Shown here: piece by piece, positions 17,747-26,293 of the stretch | How positions within the stretch are numbered: position 1 is the first letter of the stretch | How the letters are laid out: every line of letters begins with the position of its first letter | Source: Leifsonia virtsii | GTDB lineage: Bacteria > Actinomycetota > Actinomycetes > Actinomycetales > Microbacteriaceae | DNA: 64,000 nucleotides | Reading direction: 5' to 3' | Assembly (NCBI RefSeq): GCF_030433675.1 | Contig: NZ_JAROCB010000002.1 | Coordinates: 1-64,000, forward strand | Position numbers and translations under genes: made by a program | The notes under the pieces: generated by a model | Seen by the model: only the letters and a program-made list of their open reading frames with translations | The model's database searches: none | Told to the model about the DNA's origin: nothing

Positions 17747-19486
17747 TCAACGACGAGCGGCGGGCCGAAGACGATCTACTCGGTCCGCCGCTACGCGCGT
17801 CGCCATTGTAAGCGCCGGCCAATCGGACGCTGCATCAAGCGAGATGCCCAGAACCTGCTCGATCCGCTGCATCCGCTGACGCAACGTGTTGCGATGAATC
17901 ACCAGCCGCACGGTGGTCTCGTTCACCGACCCACCACAGCTGGCGAGGACTGACAGCGTCCGGACGAGCTGAGCTCCCTGCTCCACGTCGTAACGGACCA
18001 GGGGCTCCAGCACTTCTACCAGTCGGACGACGTCAGGAACCATGCCGCGGACTACGTCCGAGAGTGGGAGAACGTTGCGGATGTCAGAGTACGAGGCGAT
18101 AGTGACCGGCTGCTCTCGGTCATAGGATTCAGCCCATTCCAGGGCTTTCTGCGCATTCGCCATCGCTTGCCTCATCTGCGCCGGTGTCGCGGCGACGTTC
18201 CCCACGCCGATGGCGGCTTGGAGCCCCACGTCCTCCGAGAGCCGCTGCACTGCTGCCAGCAGATGGCTGCTCAGCTCGGCGGAGACACGTCCTCCGGGCG
18301 CGTCCGCGAGAATCATGCCCCAGGTTGAATGAAGCAGGACGACCGCGCGCGCGCCGGCGGCCGCGGTGAGCGCTTCCTTGAGTGACCGGCTGGTGGTTTC
18401 CCAGTCGCTCCGTACGCCATGTACGCGGATCAGCACCGGGCACACCGGCCCCTCCATCCCCAGCTCCCGCAGTACGCGACCCGCTTCCGCGTCGTCATGG
18501 GTGAAACGGAGCCGCGTGGCAAGTGACGAGCCGACGGAGTTGAGGTCGACTGCTTCCAGAAGTACGCCCAGCTGCATCGCGAGTGCGCTGATGCGCTCGA
18601 AGTCCTGTGCTCGGAAACGGGCGGTGCGGTAGCAGGAGAGGATTCCACGGGAAGCGCCCATCCCCAGCGACACCGAGGTGTGCTCCATCCCGACGCAATG
18701 CTGGTCGATGCTGGCCTGCGCCGCGGCGCGGGAGTGCGTCGACCAGACCCGGTGTTCATCGTTGTCGCCGCGGAAAGCGAACATGATCGGAGCGGCTCCG
18801 CTTTCGCGCTGGCTCATGTACTCCAAGACGCAGACCTCCGCGTCGAGGAGGTCTACGAGCCGACGAGCCGCAAATTGCAGACACGGAACGAGCGCAGTTC
18901 GCGTGGCGGTCGGGAAGTCGAGAAGGAAATGAGCGCTCGCCGACTGCCGGGCGAGGTTGTCGACCGTCTCAGCTCGGACGAGCCCGCTGGCAAGCAAGCG
19001 GCCGACCTCGACGGCGATCGCCAGCTCATCCTCCCCGAAGGCTGCTTCATCCATCGAATACAGCGCGAAAACGCCACGCAACTGATTCTGTTCGTCGGCG
19101 ATGGGGACGGCCAGCACGCTCTGGAACTCGTTCTCATCGATGGCGTCGAATCCCATGAATCGAGGATCGTCCTGGAGGTCCCGTTCGATGATGACTGAAC
19201 GCTCTCGCAGGGCCGCCCAGCCGGCGATGCCCTCGCCGAGGCGCAGCTTGATCTCGTTGATGCCAGCTCGCTGCGGAACAGCTGTCGCCACACGCAGGAC
19301 GAGCCGCTCCTCCTCGGAATCCCAGAGGTAGACGAAGACCGCCGCGGTGTCGGTTGCGCGGCCGACCAGTTCGACGGCATCCTTCGCCAGCGCGACCGGG
19401 TCGCTGCCCTCAGCGAAGAGAACCACAAGCTGCGAGAGCACTGCAGCCCGTCGTTCCGCAAGCACATCCTGCCTATCTGTCGGCAC
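17747..19486 (-). CDS. GAF-domain PucR-family transcriptional regulator
   Basis: A 579-residue regulator facing the catabolic operon. Residues about 20-170 form a GAF domain (KLRLGEGIAGWAALRE, then SVLAVPIADEQNQLRGVF). A second GAF-like segment follows at about 190-310. The C terminus is a PucR-type helix-turn-helix (SVNETTVRLVIHRNTLRQRM, then RIEQVLGISLD). PucR/CdaR regulators typically respond to small catabolic effectors through the sensor domain. Position suggests it controls the amine/P450 genes; a TGTGC-N5-GCACA site lies about 107 bases ahead of its own start. Its stop is seven bases from the diflavin reductase stop (convergent). Confidence 0.88.
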   Translation of the reverse strand: MPTDRQDVLAERRAAVLSQLVVLFAEGSDPVALAKDAVELVGRATDTAAVFVYLWDSEEERLVLRVATAVPQRAGINEIKLRLGEGIAGWAALRERSVIIERDLQDDPRFMGFDAIDENEFQSVLAVPIADEQNQLRGVFALYSMDEAAFGEDELAIAVEVGRLLASGLVRAETVDNLARQSASAHFLLDFPTATRTALVPCLQFAARRLVDLLDAEVCVLEYMSQRESGAAPIMFAFRGDNDEHRVWSTHSRAAAQASIDQHCVGMEHTSVSLGMGASRGILSCYRTARFRAQDFERISALAMQLGVLLEAVDLNSVGSSLATRLRFTHDDAEAGRVLRELGMEGPVCPVLIRVHGVRSDWETTSRSLKEALTAAAGARAVVLLHSTWGMILADAPGGRVSAELSSHLLAAVQRLSEDVGLQAAIGVGNVAATPAQMRQAMANAQKALEWAESYDREQPVTIASYSDIRNVLPLSDVVRGMVPDVVRLVEVLEPLVRYDVEQGAQLVRTLSVLASCGGSVNETTVRLVIHRNTLRQRMQRIEQVLGISLDAASDWPALTMATRVAADRVDRLRPAARR

Positions 19487-19592
19487 TATGTCATCCCTTC
19501 GTGCCTTTGGCGGCCGTCGTCTAACCCTTCCGCGACTTTAGGCGGGCAGCCGAGTCGGGGTCTGTGCTGGCCTCACTGCGCGATCCGCACGA

Positions 19593-19609
19593 ATGTGCCA
19601 CATGCACAC
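19593..19609. promoter_or_regulatory. Candidate operator, TGTGC-N5-GCACA family, site 4
   Basis: ATGTGC-CACAT-GCACAC in the divergent gap between the PucR regulator (start 19486) and the broken HxlR gene (start 19708), about 100 bases from each. Inner five bases of each arm are perfectly complementary. It would allow autoregulation. Confidence 0.5.
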
Positions 19610-19707
19610 AGTAGTCGTCCGTTGTTGTGGGATCCTCTTCTCCAGTTGCCTTGCGACGTTCAAGCAGACAAACTCGTGCCTACTCAATTAACGATGATTG
19701 GGGTCAG

Positions 19708-20424
19708 ATGACCGGCACACGCGATGCGCTTCCACACCTTGCCGGACAGAACGACGGCTGGATACCGCCGACGGAGTTCTGTCCGGTATCCATCGGCGCG
19801 CGCCTCATTGCCGACCGCTGGACCATGCTGATCGTTCGAGAGATCCTCGTCGGGGTCACCCGCTTCAACGCCATTCACCGCGCATTGCCCGCGATGTCGC
19901 GATCCCTACTCTCCACCCGGCTTCAATATCTTGAAAGAATCGGCGTCGTCGAGCACGTATATGCTGACCCGTCCAGCGCCCGAGGCGAATAGCGGCTGAC
20001 AGACTCCGGGCTTGCCCTGCGCCCCGTCCTCGAGGCGCTAGGTGCTTGGGCCCTCGACTGGAAGGTGCCGCCACATGCTGACGCCGAGCTCTCGGTGACA
20101 TCGCTCATGTGGCAGATGTACCAAGGTCTCAACCGGGATGTGCTGCCCAAAGAGGATCTGCAACTCGCCTTCCGGTTTCCTCGCGCGAAACCAACATCGG
20201 CATATATCTACGTGAGCCCTACCAGCTCCGGCGCCTGCATCGGGGTTCCAGACCGGGAACCGGACCTGACCGTGATCGTCGAGCCGCTCGTGCTGAACGA
20301 CCTCGGGTGGGGCAAACGTGCCTGTGCGGCAGCGATCGCAACAGGCGACGTCGGATTCGAAGGTTCCCCCGAACTCGCCCGGGCATACCCGACCTGGTTC
20401 CGACCAAGGTCGCTCTCGGCCTGA
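19708..20424 (+). pseudogene. HxlR-family regulator with SCP2-like C-terminal domain, interrupted by TAG
   Basis: The first 94 codons encode an HxlR winged helix: FCPVSIGARLIADRWTMLIV, ILVGVTRFNAIHRALP, then LLSTRLQYLERIGVV. An in-frame TAG (19990-19992) falls where the family has a tyrosine (the usual x-Y-x-L-T wing; here E-stop-R-L-T). The same frame continues without shift: TDSGLALRPVLEALGAWALD, then a C-terminal SCP2-like domain ending YPTWFRPRS. One base change from TAC or TAT would explain the stop. A truncated wHTH might still bind DNA, but the gene is best called a pseudogene. Confidence 0.8.
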
Positions 20425-20544
20425 ACCCGGCCCCAGCGCTCCCAGTACAGAAACTGGACTGGAAGGAACCGGCCCCTCCTGCTCGACTAGCGGAAAGCAT
20501 GCGGGGCCGCCAAATGGCGTGCCCCTTCCCAGAGAGGACGCCCG

Positions 20545-20964
20545 ATGGCCGACAACACACCTTCCGACGTGGACTTCCGGCGCTTGTTCGAAGCGCTTCC
20601 CAACCAGTACATCGTCGTCGACCCGAACCGAACCGTCGTCGCAGCGACGGACACCTTCCTCGCCGCAACGCTCAAGGAGCGCGACCGCATCGTCGGACGC
20701 GACATCCTCGACGTGTTCCCGAACAACCCGGAGGACCCGACCGCGAACGGCACAACGGTGCTGAGAGAATCCATCGAACGCGTCCTCGCCACCAAGGAGA
20801 TCGACATCCTGCGCCCGCAGCGCTATGACATGGAGATCTCCGACGGATCCTTCGAGGTGCGCTACTGGCAGCCGTTGAACGCGCCTGTCTTCGATGCCGA
20901 CGGTGAGATCGTCTTCGTCCTGCACGGAGCCGAGGACGTGACGGCTCAGATGACGGGCGCCTGA
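20545..20964 (+). CDS. Stand-alone PAS-domain protein 1
   Basis: A 139-residue protein consisting of one PAS domain: LFEALPNQYIVVDPNRTVVA (PAS start), GRDILDVFPNNPEDP, then RYDMEISDGSFEVRYW and a final FVLHGAEDVTAQ. This pattern is normally the N-terminal sensor of histidine kinases, yet here no kinase or other output domain follows. It is clearly paralogous to the protein at 25685-26098 over its whole length. It may bind a small ligand or chromophore and act by protein contact, or may store or sense a catabolic intermediate. The ATG at 20545 follows AGAGAGGACGCCCG. Function unknown. Confidence 0.85.
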   Translation: MADNTPSDVDFRRLFEALPNQYIVVDPNRTVVAATDTFLAATLKERDRIVGRDILDVFPNNPEDPTANGTTVLRESIERVLATKEIDILRPQRYDMEISDGSFEVRYWQPLNAPVFDADGEIVFVLHGAEDVTAQMTGA

Positions 20965-21021
20965 TGATGCGGTACAGATCCTGCACTATTCACAAAACGG
21001 CAGATGGGATCGACTAGCGAC

Positions 21022-21798
21022 ATGTCAATCACTGTCACCCTCGTCGGAGGCCCAACGGCGGTCCTCGACCTCGCCGGCCTCCGCATCGTCACCGATCCCC
21101 GCCTTCGACGCACCGCAGGTCTACCACCACCCCATTGCAGGTCCTGTGGTCAAGAAGACCGGACCGGCATTCACCCCGGAGCAACTCGGCACTGTCGACG
21201 TGGCGCTCGCTTCACACGAGCACATCGACAACCTCGACGTGTCCGGCCGGGGTTTCCTGACGATGGTCCCCAACGCGTTCACCACCTCGCAGGTGGCGGA
21301 TCAGTTCGGACCGAATGTCACCGGCCTCACCGAGTACGAGTCGGCAACTGTAGCGCTCCCCGAGGGCGGCGAACTGAAGATCACTGCCGTGCCCGCTCAG
21401 CACGGACCCGACGAGGTCGCGGAGGCGCTCGGACCGGTGATCGGGTCATCCTCGAAGCGGAAGGACATCCGACGGTCTACGTCAGCGGCGATAACTCCGA
21501 GCTCGCCGTGGTCGAGGACATCGCTGCGAGGTATCCGTCGGTTGACGTGGCGATCCTGTTCGTGGGCGGCGCAAAGTTCGACGTCATCGCCGACGGTCAG
21601 TACATCACGCTCAGCAACGAGCGCGCTCTCGAGGCGGCCAAGACTCTTGGCGCCACGAAGGTGATCGCCGTCCACGAGGACTCCTGGGCGCACTTCAGCC
21701 AGGACGCTGAGGGGATTCGCGGCTTGTTCGAGAACGCCGGCCTCGGCGACGCGATCATCGCGCTGCAGCCGGGGGAGTCGAAGACCTTCGACGCCTGA
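21022..21798 (+). pseudogene. Metallo-beta-lactamase-fold hydrolase, two frameshifts
   Basis: The N terminus (MSITVTLVGGPTAVLDLAG) is in one frame, the middle (AFDAPQVYHHPIAGPVV to PAQHGPDEVAE) in another, and the C terminus (LEAEGHPTVYVSGDN to end) back in the first. The breaks are at a CCCC run (21097-21100, one extra C) and near 21441-21447 (one base missing). Joined, they make an UlaG-like metallo-beta-lactamase-fold hydrolase with the metal motif SHEHIDNLD and later VSGDN and VIAVHEDSW. Because the shifts compensate, a wrong segment of about 115 codons would be read between them, with loss of the metal site. Substrate unknown. Confidence 0.75.
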
Positions 21799-21827
21799 TA
21801 CATCCCATCGCATCTCGTCCCGTCGCA

Positions 21828-21867
21828 GGAGAAGGGCCACCGACTTCCCGGTCGGTGGCCCTTCTCC
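21828..21867. terminator. Bidirectional terminator between the MBL remnant and ppsA
   Basis: A 17-base stem, GGAGAAGGGCCACCGAC (21828-21844) with GTCGGTGGCCCTTCTCC (21851-21867), around a six-base loop. It lies between two convergent genes and can serve both. Confidence 0.8.
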
Positions 21868-21870
21868 GAA

Positions 21871-24249
21871 TCAGGCTGGCTGTTCTGTCGCGCTCAAACG
21901 CATCCATGTGTCGAGTACGGTGTCCGGGTTCAGCGACACCGACTCGATGCCGTTGGCGACCAGCCACTCCGCGAGGTCGGGGTGATCGCTGGGGCCTTGG
22001 CCGCAGATACCCACGTACTTACCGTGGCGCCGACATGCCGCGATAGCGAGGGAGAGCAGAGCCAGCACCGCAGGGTCGCGCTCATCGAACCGGTGAGCGA
22101 CGTCAGCACTGTCGCGATCCAAACCAAGCGCGAGTTGCGTCAGGTCATTGGAGCCGATCGAGAAGCCGTCGAAGTACGGGAGGAAGTCGTCGGCGAGCAA
22201 TGCGTTGCTTGGAATCTCGCACATCATGATGATCTTCAAACCGTTTTCTCCTCGACGGAGCCCGTTCTCGCCGAGGAGTTCAACCACTGCTGCCGCCTCT
22301 TCTATCGTGCGGACGAACGGAATCATCACCTGAACGTTGGTGAACCCCATCTCGTCGCGGACGAATCGCAACGCTTCGCACTCCATGCGGAAGCACTCCC
22401 GGAACTCGGGCGATAGGTACCTTGAGGCTCCCCGGTAGCCGATCATCGGGTTCTCCTCGTCCGGTTCGAACCTGTCGCCGCCGAGCATGTTGGCGTACTC
22501 GTTCGATTTGAAGTCGGAGAGCCGCACGATCACCGGCTGGGGGGCGAAGGCTGCGGCGATCATGGATACGCCCTCCGCAACTCTCTTCACGAAGTACTCG
22601 CGCGGACTTCCGTAGGCCACGGTGCGGCACGCGATCTCTCGGCGGACGTCCTCCGGGAGCCGATCCGGCTCCACCAGTGCTCGCGGGTGAATGCCAACCT
22701 GCCGGTTAATAAGGAACTCGAGCCGGGCAAGGCCCACGCCGGCGTTCGGCAGGCGAGAGAACGCGAACGCCTGATCGGGCGCTCCCACGTTCATCATGAT
22801 CTTCACGGGAGGTGTCGGCATGGTGTCGAGCGGCGTCTCCTCCTCCACGAAATCGAGGAGCTCGGCGAGCACCAGGCCCGTGTCGCCGTTCGCGCACGAG
22901 ACTGTCACGAGGCGGCCCTCTTCGAGGTCGCGCGTTGCCGTGCCAGTGCCGACCACTGCAGGGATCCCGAGCTCACGCGCGATGATAGCGGCGTGACAGG
23001 TTCGGCCCCCGCGATTCGTCACAATCGCAGACGCTCGCTTCATGATCGGTTCCCAATCCGGGTCCGTCATATCGGCAACAAGCACATCTCCGGGGGAGAA
23101 GCTGCTCATCTGGTCCAGGTGGGAGAGCACTCGCACAGGTCCCGCCCCGATCCGCTGTCCGATGGCTCTGCCTTCGACCAGTACCGTTCCCTCTTCACGT
23201 AGCCGGAATCGACGGATCACGTTTCCACTGGCCCGGGATGCGACGGTCTCTGGCCTGGCCTGCACGATAGACAAGGTTCCGTCAAGACCGTCCTTGGCCC
23301 ATTCGATGTCCATCGCTCGCCCGTAATGTTCCTCGATGATCAAGGCCAGCCTTGCCAGCTCCTCGACCTCAACGTCAGTGAGGGACAGCATCTGCCGTTC
23401 AGCCTCGGGGACATCAACGAATGTTGTGCTCGCGCCGGCAGCACGGCTGTGGGTGTAACGCATGGCGATCGCTTTCTCGCCGACCGAACGCTTCAGCACC
23501 GCCGGCCGACCCGAACGCAGCGCCATCTTTGAAACATAGAACTCATCCGGGTTCACCGCGCCCTGCACGACCGACTCTCCGAGACCGTACGAGCTGGTGA
23601 CGAAGACAGCTTGGTCGAAGCCCGATTCCGTGTCCAAAGTGAACATGACACCCGATGCGCCGATGTCGGAACGTACCATCCGTTGTACGCCCGCAGAGAG
23701 AGCGACCTCGTCGTGGTCGTAGCCCTGATGGTTGCGGTATGCGATGGCGCGGTCGTTGTAGAGCGAGGCGTAGACGCGACGGATTGCGCTGAGGACGTTC
23801 TCGATCCCGCCGATGTTGAGGAAAGTCTCCTGCTGGCCCGCGAACGACGCGTCCGGGAGGTCCTCCGCGGTGGCGCTCGATCGGACCGCCCAGGTGCTGC
23901 CAGTGTCGCCGTCCTGTTTCGTCAGTTCCGCGAATGCCGCCCGGATGTCGGCTTCGACATCCGACGGGAGCGGATGCTCCTCGATCCACCGGCGAATCTC
24001 CGCACCAGTGCCGATGAGCTGGGCGACATCGTCGACGTCTGTAGCCGCTAATGCCGCGGCGATGCGACCACGGAGGTCGTCGTGAGCCAGGAAGCGTCGA
24101 TAGGCGTCTGCTGTGGTCGCGAATCCCAGTGGGACGCGGACGCCGAGCCGGGTCAGGTTGGACACCATTTCGCCGAGGGAAGCGTTCTTTCCTCCGACCG
24201 CGTCGATGTCGCTCATATCGATGTGGTCGAACCAGAGGACGTTACTCAT
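21871..24249 (-). CDS. ppsA: Phosphoenolpyruvate synthase
   Basis: A 792-residue PEP synthase (pyruvate + ATP + H2O to PEP + AMP + Pi). It opens with the ATP-grasp part ([38 protein letters not shown]), has the phosphohistidine loop in [20 protein letters not shown], and ends with the PEP/pyruvate barrel ([35 protein letters not shown]). The length equals the family norm. The start at 24249 is preceded by AAGGAGAGCTC; an upstream extension in frame is arginine-rich noise inside ppsR. It follows its regulator by 20 bases in the same transcript. It would convert pyruvate from alanine into PEP for gluconeogenesis. Confidence 0.95.
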   Translation of the reverse strand: MSNVLWFDHIDMSDIDAVGGKNASLGEMVSNLTRLGVRVPLGFATTADAYRRFLAHDDLRGRIAAALAATDVDDVAQLIGTGAEIRRWIEEHPLPSDVEADIRAAFAELTKQDGDTGSTWAVRSSATAEDLPDASFAGQQETFLNIGGIENVLSAIRRVYASLYNDRAIAYRNHQGYDHDEVALSAGVQRMVRSDIGASGVMFTLDTESGFDQAVFVTSSYGLGESVVQGAVNPDEFYVSKMALRSGRPAVLKRSVGEKAIAMRYTHSRAAGASTTFVDVPEAERQMLSLTDVEVEELARLALIIEEHYGRAMDIEWAKDGLDGTLSIVQARPETVASRASGNVIRRFRLREEGTVLVEGRAIGQRIGAGPVRVLSHLDQMSSFSPGDVLVADMTDPDWEPIMKRASAIVTNRGGRTCHAAIIARELGIPAVVGTGTATRDLEEGRLVTVSCANGDTGLVLAELLDFVEEETPLDTMPTPPVKIMMNVGAPDQAFAFSRLPNAGVGLARLEFLINRQVGIHPRALVEPDRLPEDVRREIACRTVAYGSPREYFVKRVAEGVSMIAAAFAPQPVIVRLSDFKSNEYANMLGGDRFEPDEENPMIGYRGASRYLSPEFRECFRMECEALRFVRDEMGFTNVQVMIPFVRTIEEAAAVVELLGENGLRRGENGLKIIMMCEIPSNALLADDFLPYFDGFSIGSNDLTQLALGLDRDSADVAHRFDERDPAVLALLSLAIAACRRHGKYVGICGQGPSDHPDLAEWLVANGIESVSLNPDTVLDTWMRLSATEQPA

Positions 24250-24269
24250 GAGCTCTCCTTTTCTTGGAA

Positions 24270-25091
24270 TCAGGGGCGCAGCTTCAATGTCTGCAAGATC
24301 ACGGCGGACATCTCTTCGACGCTCTTCGTCGAGGAGTTGAGGTAAGGGATGCCAGTCGCGCGATAGAGGATTTCGGCTCGCCGAAGTTCCCGAGTGCATT
24401 GGGCGAGACTCGAGTACCGCGATGACGGTCGTCGTTCGTGGCGGACCTGACTCAATCGCAGCGGAGTGGTTGTCAGACCGAAGCAACGGGATGCGTACCG
24501 AGCGACGTCTCGAGGGAGCCCATCGCCGGGATCGTCGTCGTCGGTCAGCGGGTAGTTTGCAACCAGGAGCCTGTACTGCAGCGCCAAGTACATGGTCGTC
24601 GGTGTTTTCCCGCACCGACTCGGCGCGACGATGATGACATCCGCGATGTCCAGGGCGCGCATGCTTTGTCCGTCGTCGTGCTCGATGGCATATTCGACCG
24701 CTCGCATCCGCCGGAAGTACTGTTCCGGGTCGCCTACGGTGTGGAACCGCCCGAGCTGCTCGGTAGCAGTCGTCGCGAGGCAGTTCTCGAGCTCGGTTAG
24801 ATGGCCCTGCAGAAGGTCGATGCGCGTAGCGGGCGCGGCGGCGAGGGCATCGCTGACCGAGGCGTCCTTCGTGGTGGTGAACAGGATCGGATCAAGCCCC
24901 GCCGCGTGCGCGTCCGCAATACCCCGGACGACATCGCGGGCCCCTCCGACACTGTCGACGAACGGGATCGTGTGGCGGAGGAACGTCAGCCCAGGGAAGT
25001 TGGAGAGTAGCGCGTTGCCTAGGGTCTCAGCAGTGATGCCCGTGCTGTCGGACACGAAGTAGACCGCGCGTCGCGGCTGTGGCGTCGACAT
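24270..25091 (-). CDS. ppsR: PEP synthase regulatory kinase/pyrophosphorylase (PSRP, DUF299)
   Basis: A 273-residue bifunctional regulator that inactivates PEP synthase by ADP-dependent phosphorylation and reactivates it by Pi-dependent dephosphorylation. It begins [20 protein letters not shown], the family signature, and carries the P-loop-like [18 protein letters not shown]; relatives usually have VSRxxKTP here, so the Cys-Gly version is a mild variant. It is the first gene of the ppsR-ppsA operon. A near-perfect TGTGC-N5-GCAC palindrome lies about 50 bases upstream of its start, the same motif as in front of the amine/P450 operon. Confidence 0.93.
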   Translation of the reverse strand: MSTPQPRRAVYFVSDSTGITAETLGNALLSNFPGLTFLRHTIPFVDSVGGARDVVRGIADAHAAGLDPILFTTTKDASVSDALAAAPATRIDLLQGHLTELENCLATTATEQLGRFHTVGDPEQYFRRMRAVEYAIEHDDGQSMRALDIADVIIVAPSRCGKTPTTMYLALQYRLLVANYPLTDDDDPGDGLPRDVARYASRCFGLTTTPLRLSQVRHERRPSSRYSSLAQCTRELRRAEILYRATGIPYLNSSTKSVEEMSAVILQTLKLRP

Positions 25092-25139
25092 TGATGCATC
25101 ACCTCGACGCTCACAATCGCAGCGTCACGACTGCAGAGC

Positions 25140-25156
25140 ATGTGCTTTCCGCACGT
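25140..25156. promoter_or_regulatory. Candidate operator, TGTGC-N5-GCACA family, site 5
   Basis: ATGTGC-TTTCC-GCACGT, about 50 bases before the ppsR start. One arm position is imperfect. It links PEP synthase to the same putative regulon as the P450/ligase operon. Confidence 0.45.
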
Positions 25157-25229
25157 CATCCCGGTGCCAGCTGTGCAGCATCGGCCCGCCATCGATGGCG
25201 GGCCCTTAAGAAGTCGCCACAACATGGAA

Positions 25230-25257
25230 GGGCCGTCCGCTCAATAGCGGACGGCCC
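25230..25257. terminator. Hairpin downstream of the MFS remnant
   Basis: GGGCCGTCCGCT (25230-25241) pairs with AGCGGACGGCCC (25246-25257) around CAAT. On the minus strand it follows the MFS-remnant stop at 25296 and is followed by TTCC. Confidence 0.7.
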
Positions 25258-25295
25258 CGGCTACGCCTGGATCATCTCAAACGCTTGACGGCTTG

Positions 25296-25469
25296 TCAGT
25301 CGGTCGCGAGTTGTCGCTCGTCTCGTTTGCGAACCATGACGAGCGCCAGCACTGCAGCTCCGAGAAGGACGGCGGCGGCCACGAGCAAGCTGCCCCGGTA
25401 GCCGGCGACGAGGTCTGCGGCGACCAGATCGGATGCCGGTGCGCTGTGGGCTGTGATCGTCGCGGCGCC
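25296..25469 (-). pseudogene. MFS transporter C-terminal remnant
   Basis: The last 45-58 codons of a major-facilitator transporter: VAADLVAGYRGSLLVAAAVL, a hydrophobic final helix and a basic tail VRKRDERQ. The frame has no start nearby, because the sequence switches near 25469 to an unrelated gene remnant on the opposite strand. It has its own terminator hairpin, so the gene was intact before rearrangement. Confidence 0.6.
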
Positions 25470-25682
25470 ATGGTGGCGTCGATCCCGCCGAGCTACCGCA
25501 CCTCCCTCAAAGAAGACCACGACAAGGGCCGGCCGACCGAGGTCAAGGCGCAGATCATGGATGTGCTCGCGCTGGGCACCAGCGCCGGCGTGGAGATGCC
25601 CGCCTACCGGCGCATCGTCGACGCCCTGTCCCTCGCGCAGCTGGCGGACGCGACCGCTCGAACGACCACGAAAGGACACTGA
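25470..25682 (+). pseudogene. 2-dehydropantoate reductase-like C-terminal remnant
   Basis: About 70 codons resembling the ApbA/PanE C-terminal helical domain: YRTSLKEDHDKGRPTEVKAQ, then ALGTSAGVEMPAYRRIVDAL. The Rossmann domain is absent, cut at the same junction that truncates the MFS gene on the other strand. An ATG at 25470 could allow a 70-residue product, but no function is expected. It stops two bases before the second PAS gene, so that gene was probably downstream of the intact reductase. Confidence 0.5.
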
Positions 25683-25684
25683 TC

Positions 25685-26098
25685 ATGATGAACGACCTCC
25701 TGGCCCTCTCGGACCTCACCCGCATTTTCGATGCGCTGCCGGAGCCGTACGTCGTCGTCGACGGCGACCGTACCATCGTCGCCGCGACCGACTCGTTCCT
25801 GGCCAGCACCGGGGTGGGCCGCGACTGCATCGGACGGGACATCCTGGACGTCTTCCCGGACAACCCCGACGACCCGATGGCGAACGGCACCGCTGTACTG
25901 AAGGGAGCGATCGAGGACGTCATCGAAGACAAGGTGAGCCTCGACCTGCCCCCGCAGCGGTATGACATGGAGCAACCGGACGGGTCCTTCGAGGTGCGCT
26001 ATTGGAAGCCGACCTTCCTCCCCGCCTTCGGAGACGACGGCGACGTGCGCTACGTGCTGCACGGAGCCGTCGACGTCACCGCGGTGATGACCGAATAG
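25685..26098 (+). CDS. Stand-alone PAS-domain protein 2
   Basis: A 137-residue single PAS domain, paralogous end to end with the protein at 20545: LPEPYVVVDGDRTIVAATD, GRDILDVFPDNPDDPMANGT, QRYDMEQPDGSFEVRYW, VLHGAVDVTAVM. No output domain follows. It begins with two adjacent ATGs (25685, 25688) two bases after the reductase remnant; GAAAGGACAC precedes as ribosome site. The duplication within 5 kb suggests sensors with different ligands or partners. It is followed by a strong terminator and then the IS block. Confidence 0.85.
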   Translation: MMNDLLALSDLTRIFDALPEPYVVVDGDRTIVAATDSFLASTGVGRDCIGRDILDVFPDNPDDPMANGTAVLKGAIEDVIEDKVSLDLPPQRYDMEQPDGSFEVRYWKPTFLPAFGDDGDVRYVLHGAVDVTAVMTE

Positions 26099-26119
26099 GG
26101 TCGTCCCGCCACTCGAGCG

Positions 26120-26158
26120 GACGCGGTGCGGAGGCTGTCGCCGCCCTCGCACCGCGTC
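26120..26158 (+). terminator. Terminator after PAS protein 2
   Basis: GACGCGGTGCG (26120-26130) pairs with CGCACCGCGTC (26148-26158), with further GAGG/CCTC pairing possible inside, followed by GTTGG. It begins 22 bases past the stop. Confidence 0.7.
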
Positions 26159-26254
26159 GTTGGGCTTAACCGGAAGATCAGGAGTATCCGCCGTAACGCA
26201 ATTCCGGGAGTTAATCAGCACAAACTACGATCACCGAACCGACTGGCCGCGTCA

Positions 26255-26278
26255 TCGGAGATGTCCTGATTCATCACA
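26255..26278. mobile_element. Remnant of an IS481-type right end
   Basis: GATGTCcTGAttCATCACA just before the first 15-bp repeat closely matches the right end of the second IS (GATGTCtTGAgaCATCACA at 28706-28724). No transposase sequence is attached to it here. It suggests an earlier insertion of the same element type that was later lost or replaced. Confidence 0.5.
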
Positions 26279-26293
26279 TCGGCCAATCTGACG
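26279..26293 (+). repeat. 15-bp direct repeat, copy 1
   Basis: TCGGCCAATCTGACG, identical to 27316-27330 and 28725-28739. The preceding bases CACA are shared too, being the IS terminal bases. This length lies within the range of IS481-type target duplications. Confidence 0.8.

Noticed and set aside
19990-19992. TAG as a recoded amino acid
   Set aside because: There is no sign of pyrrolysine machinery or of a recoding hairpin. A one-base nonsense change from tyrosine is simpler.
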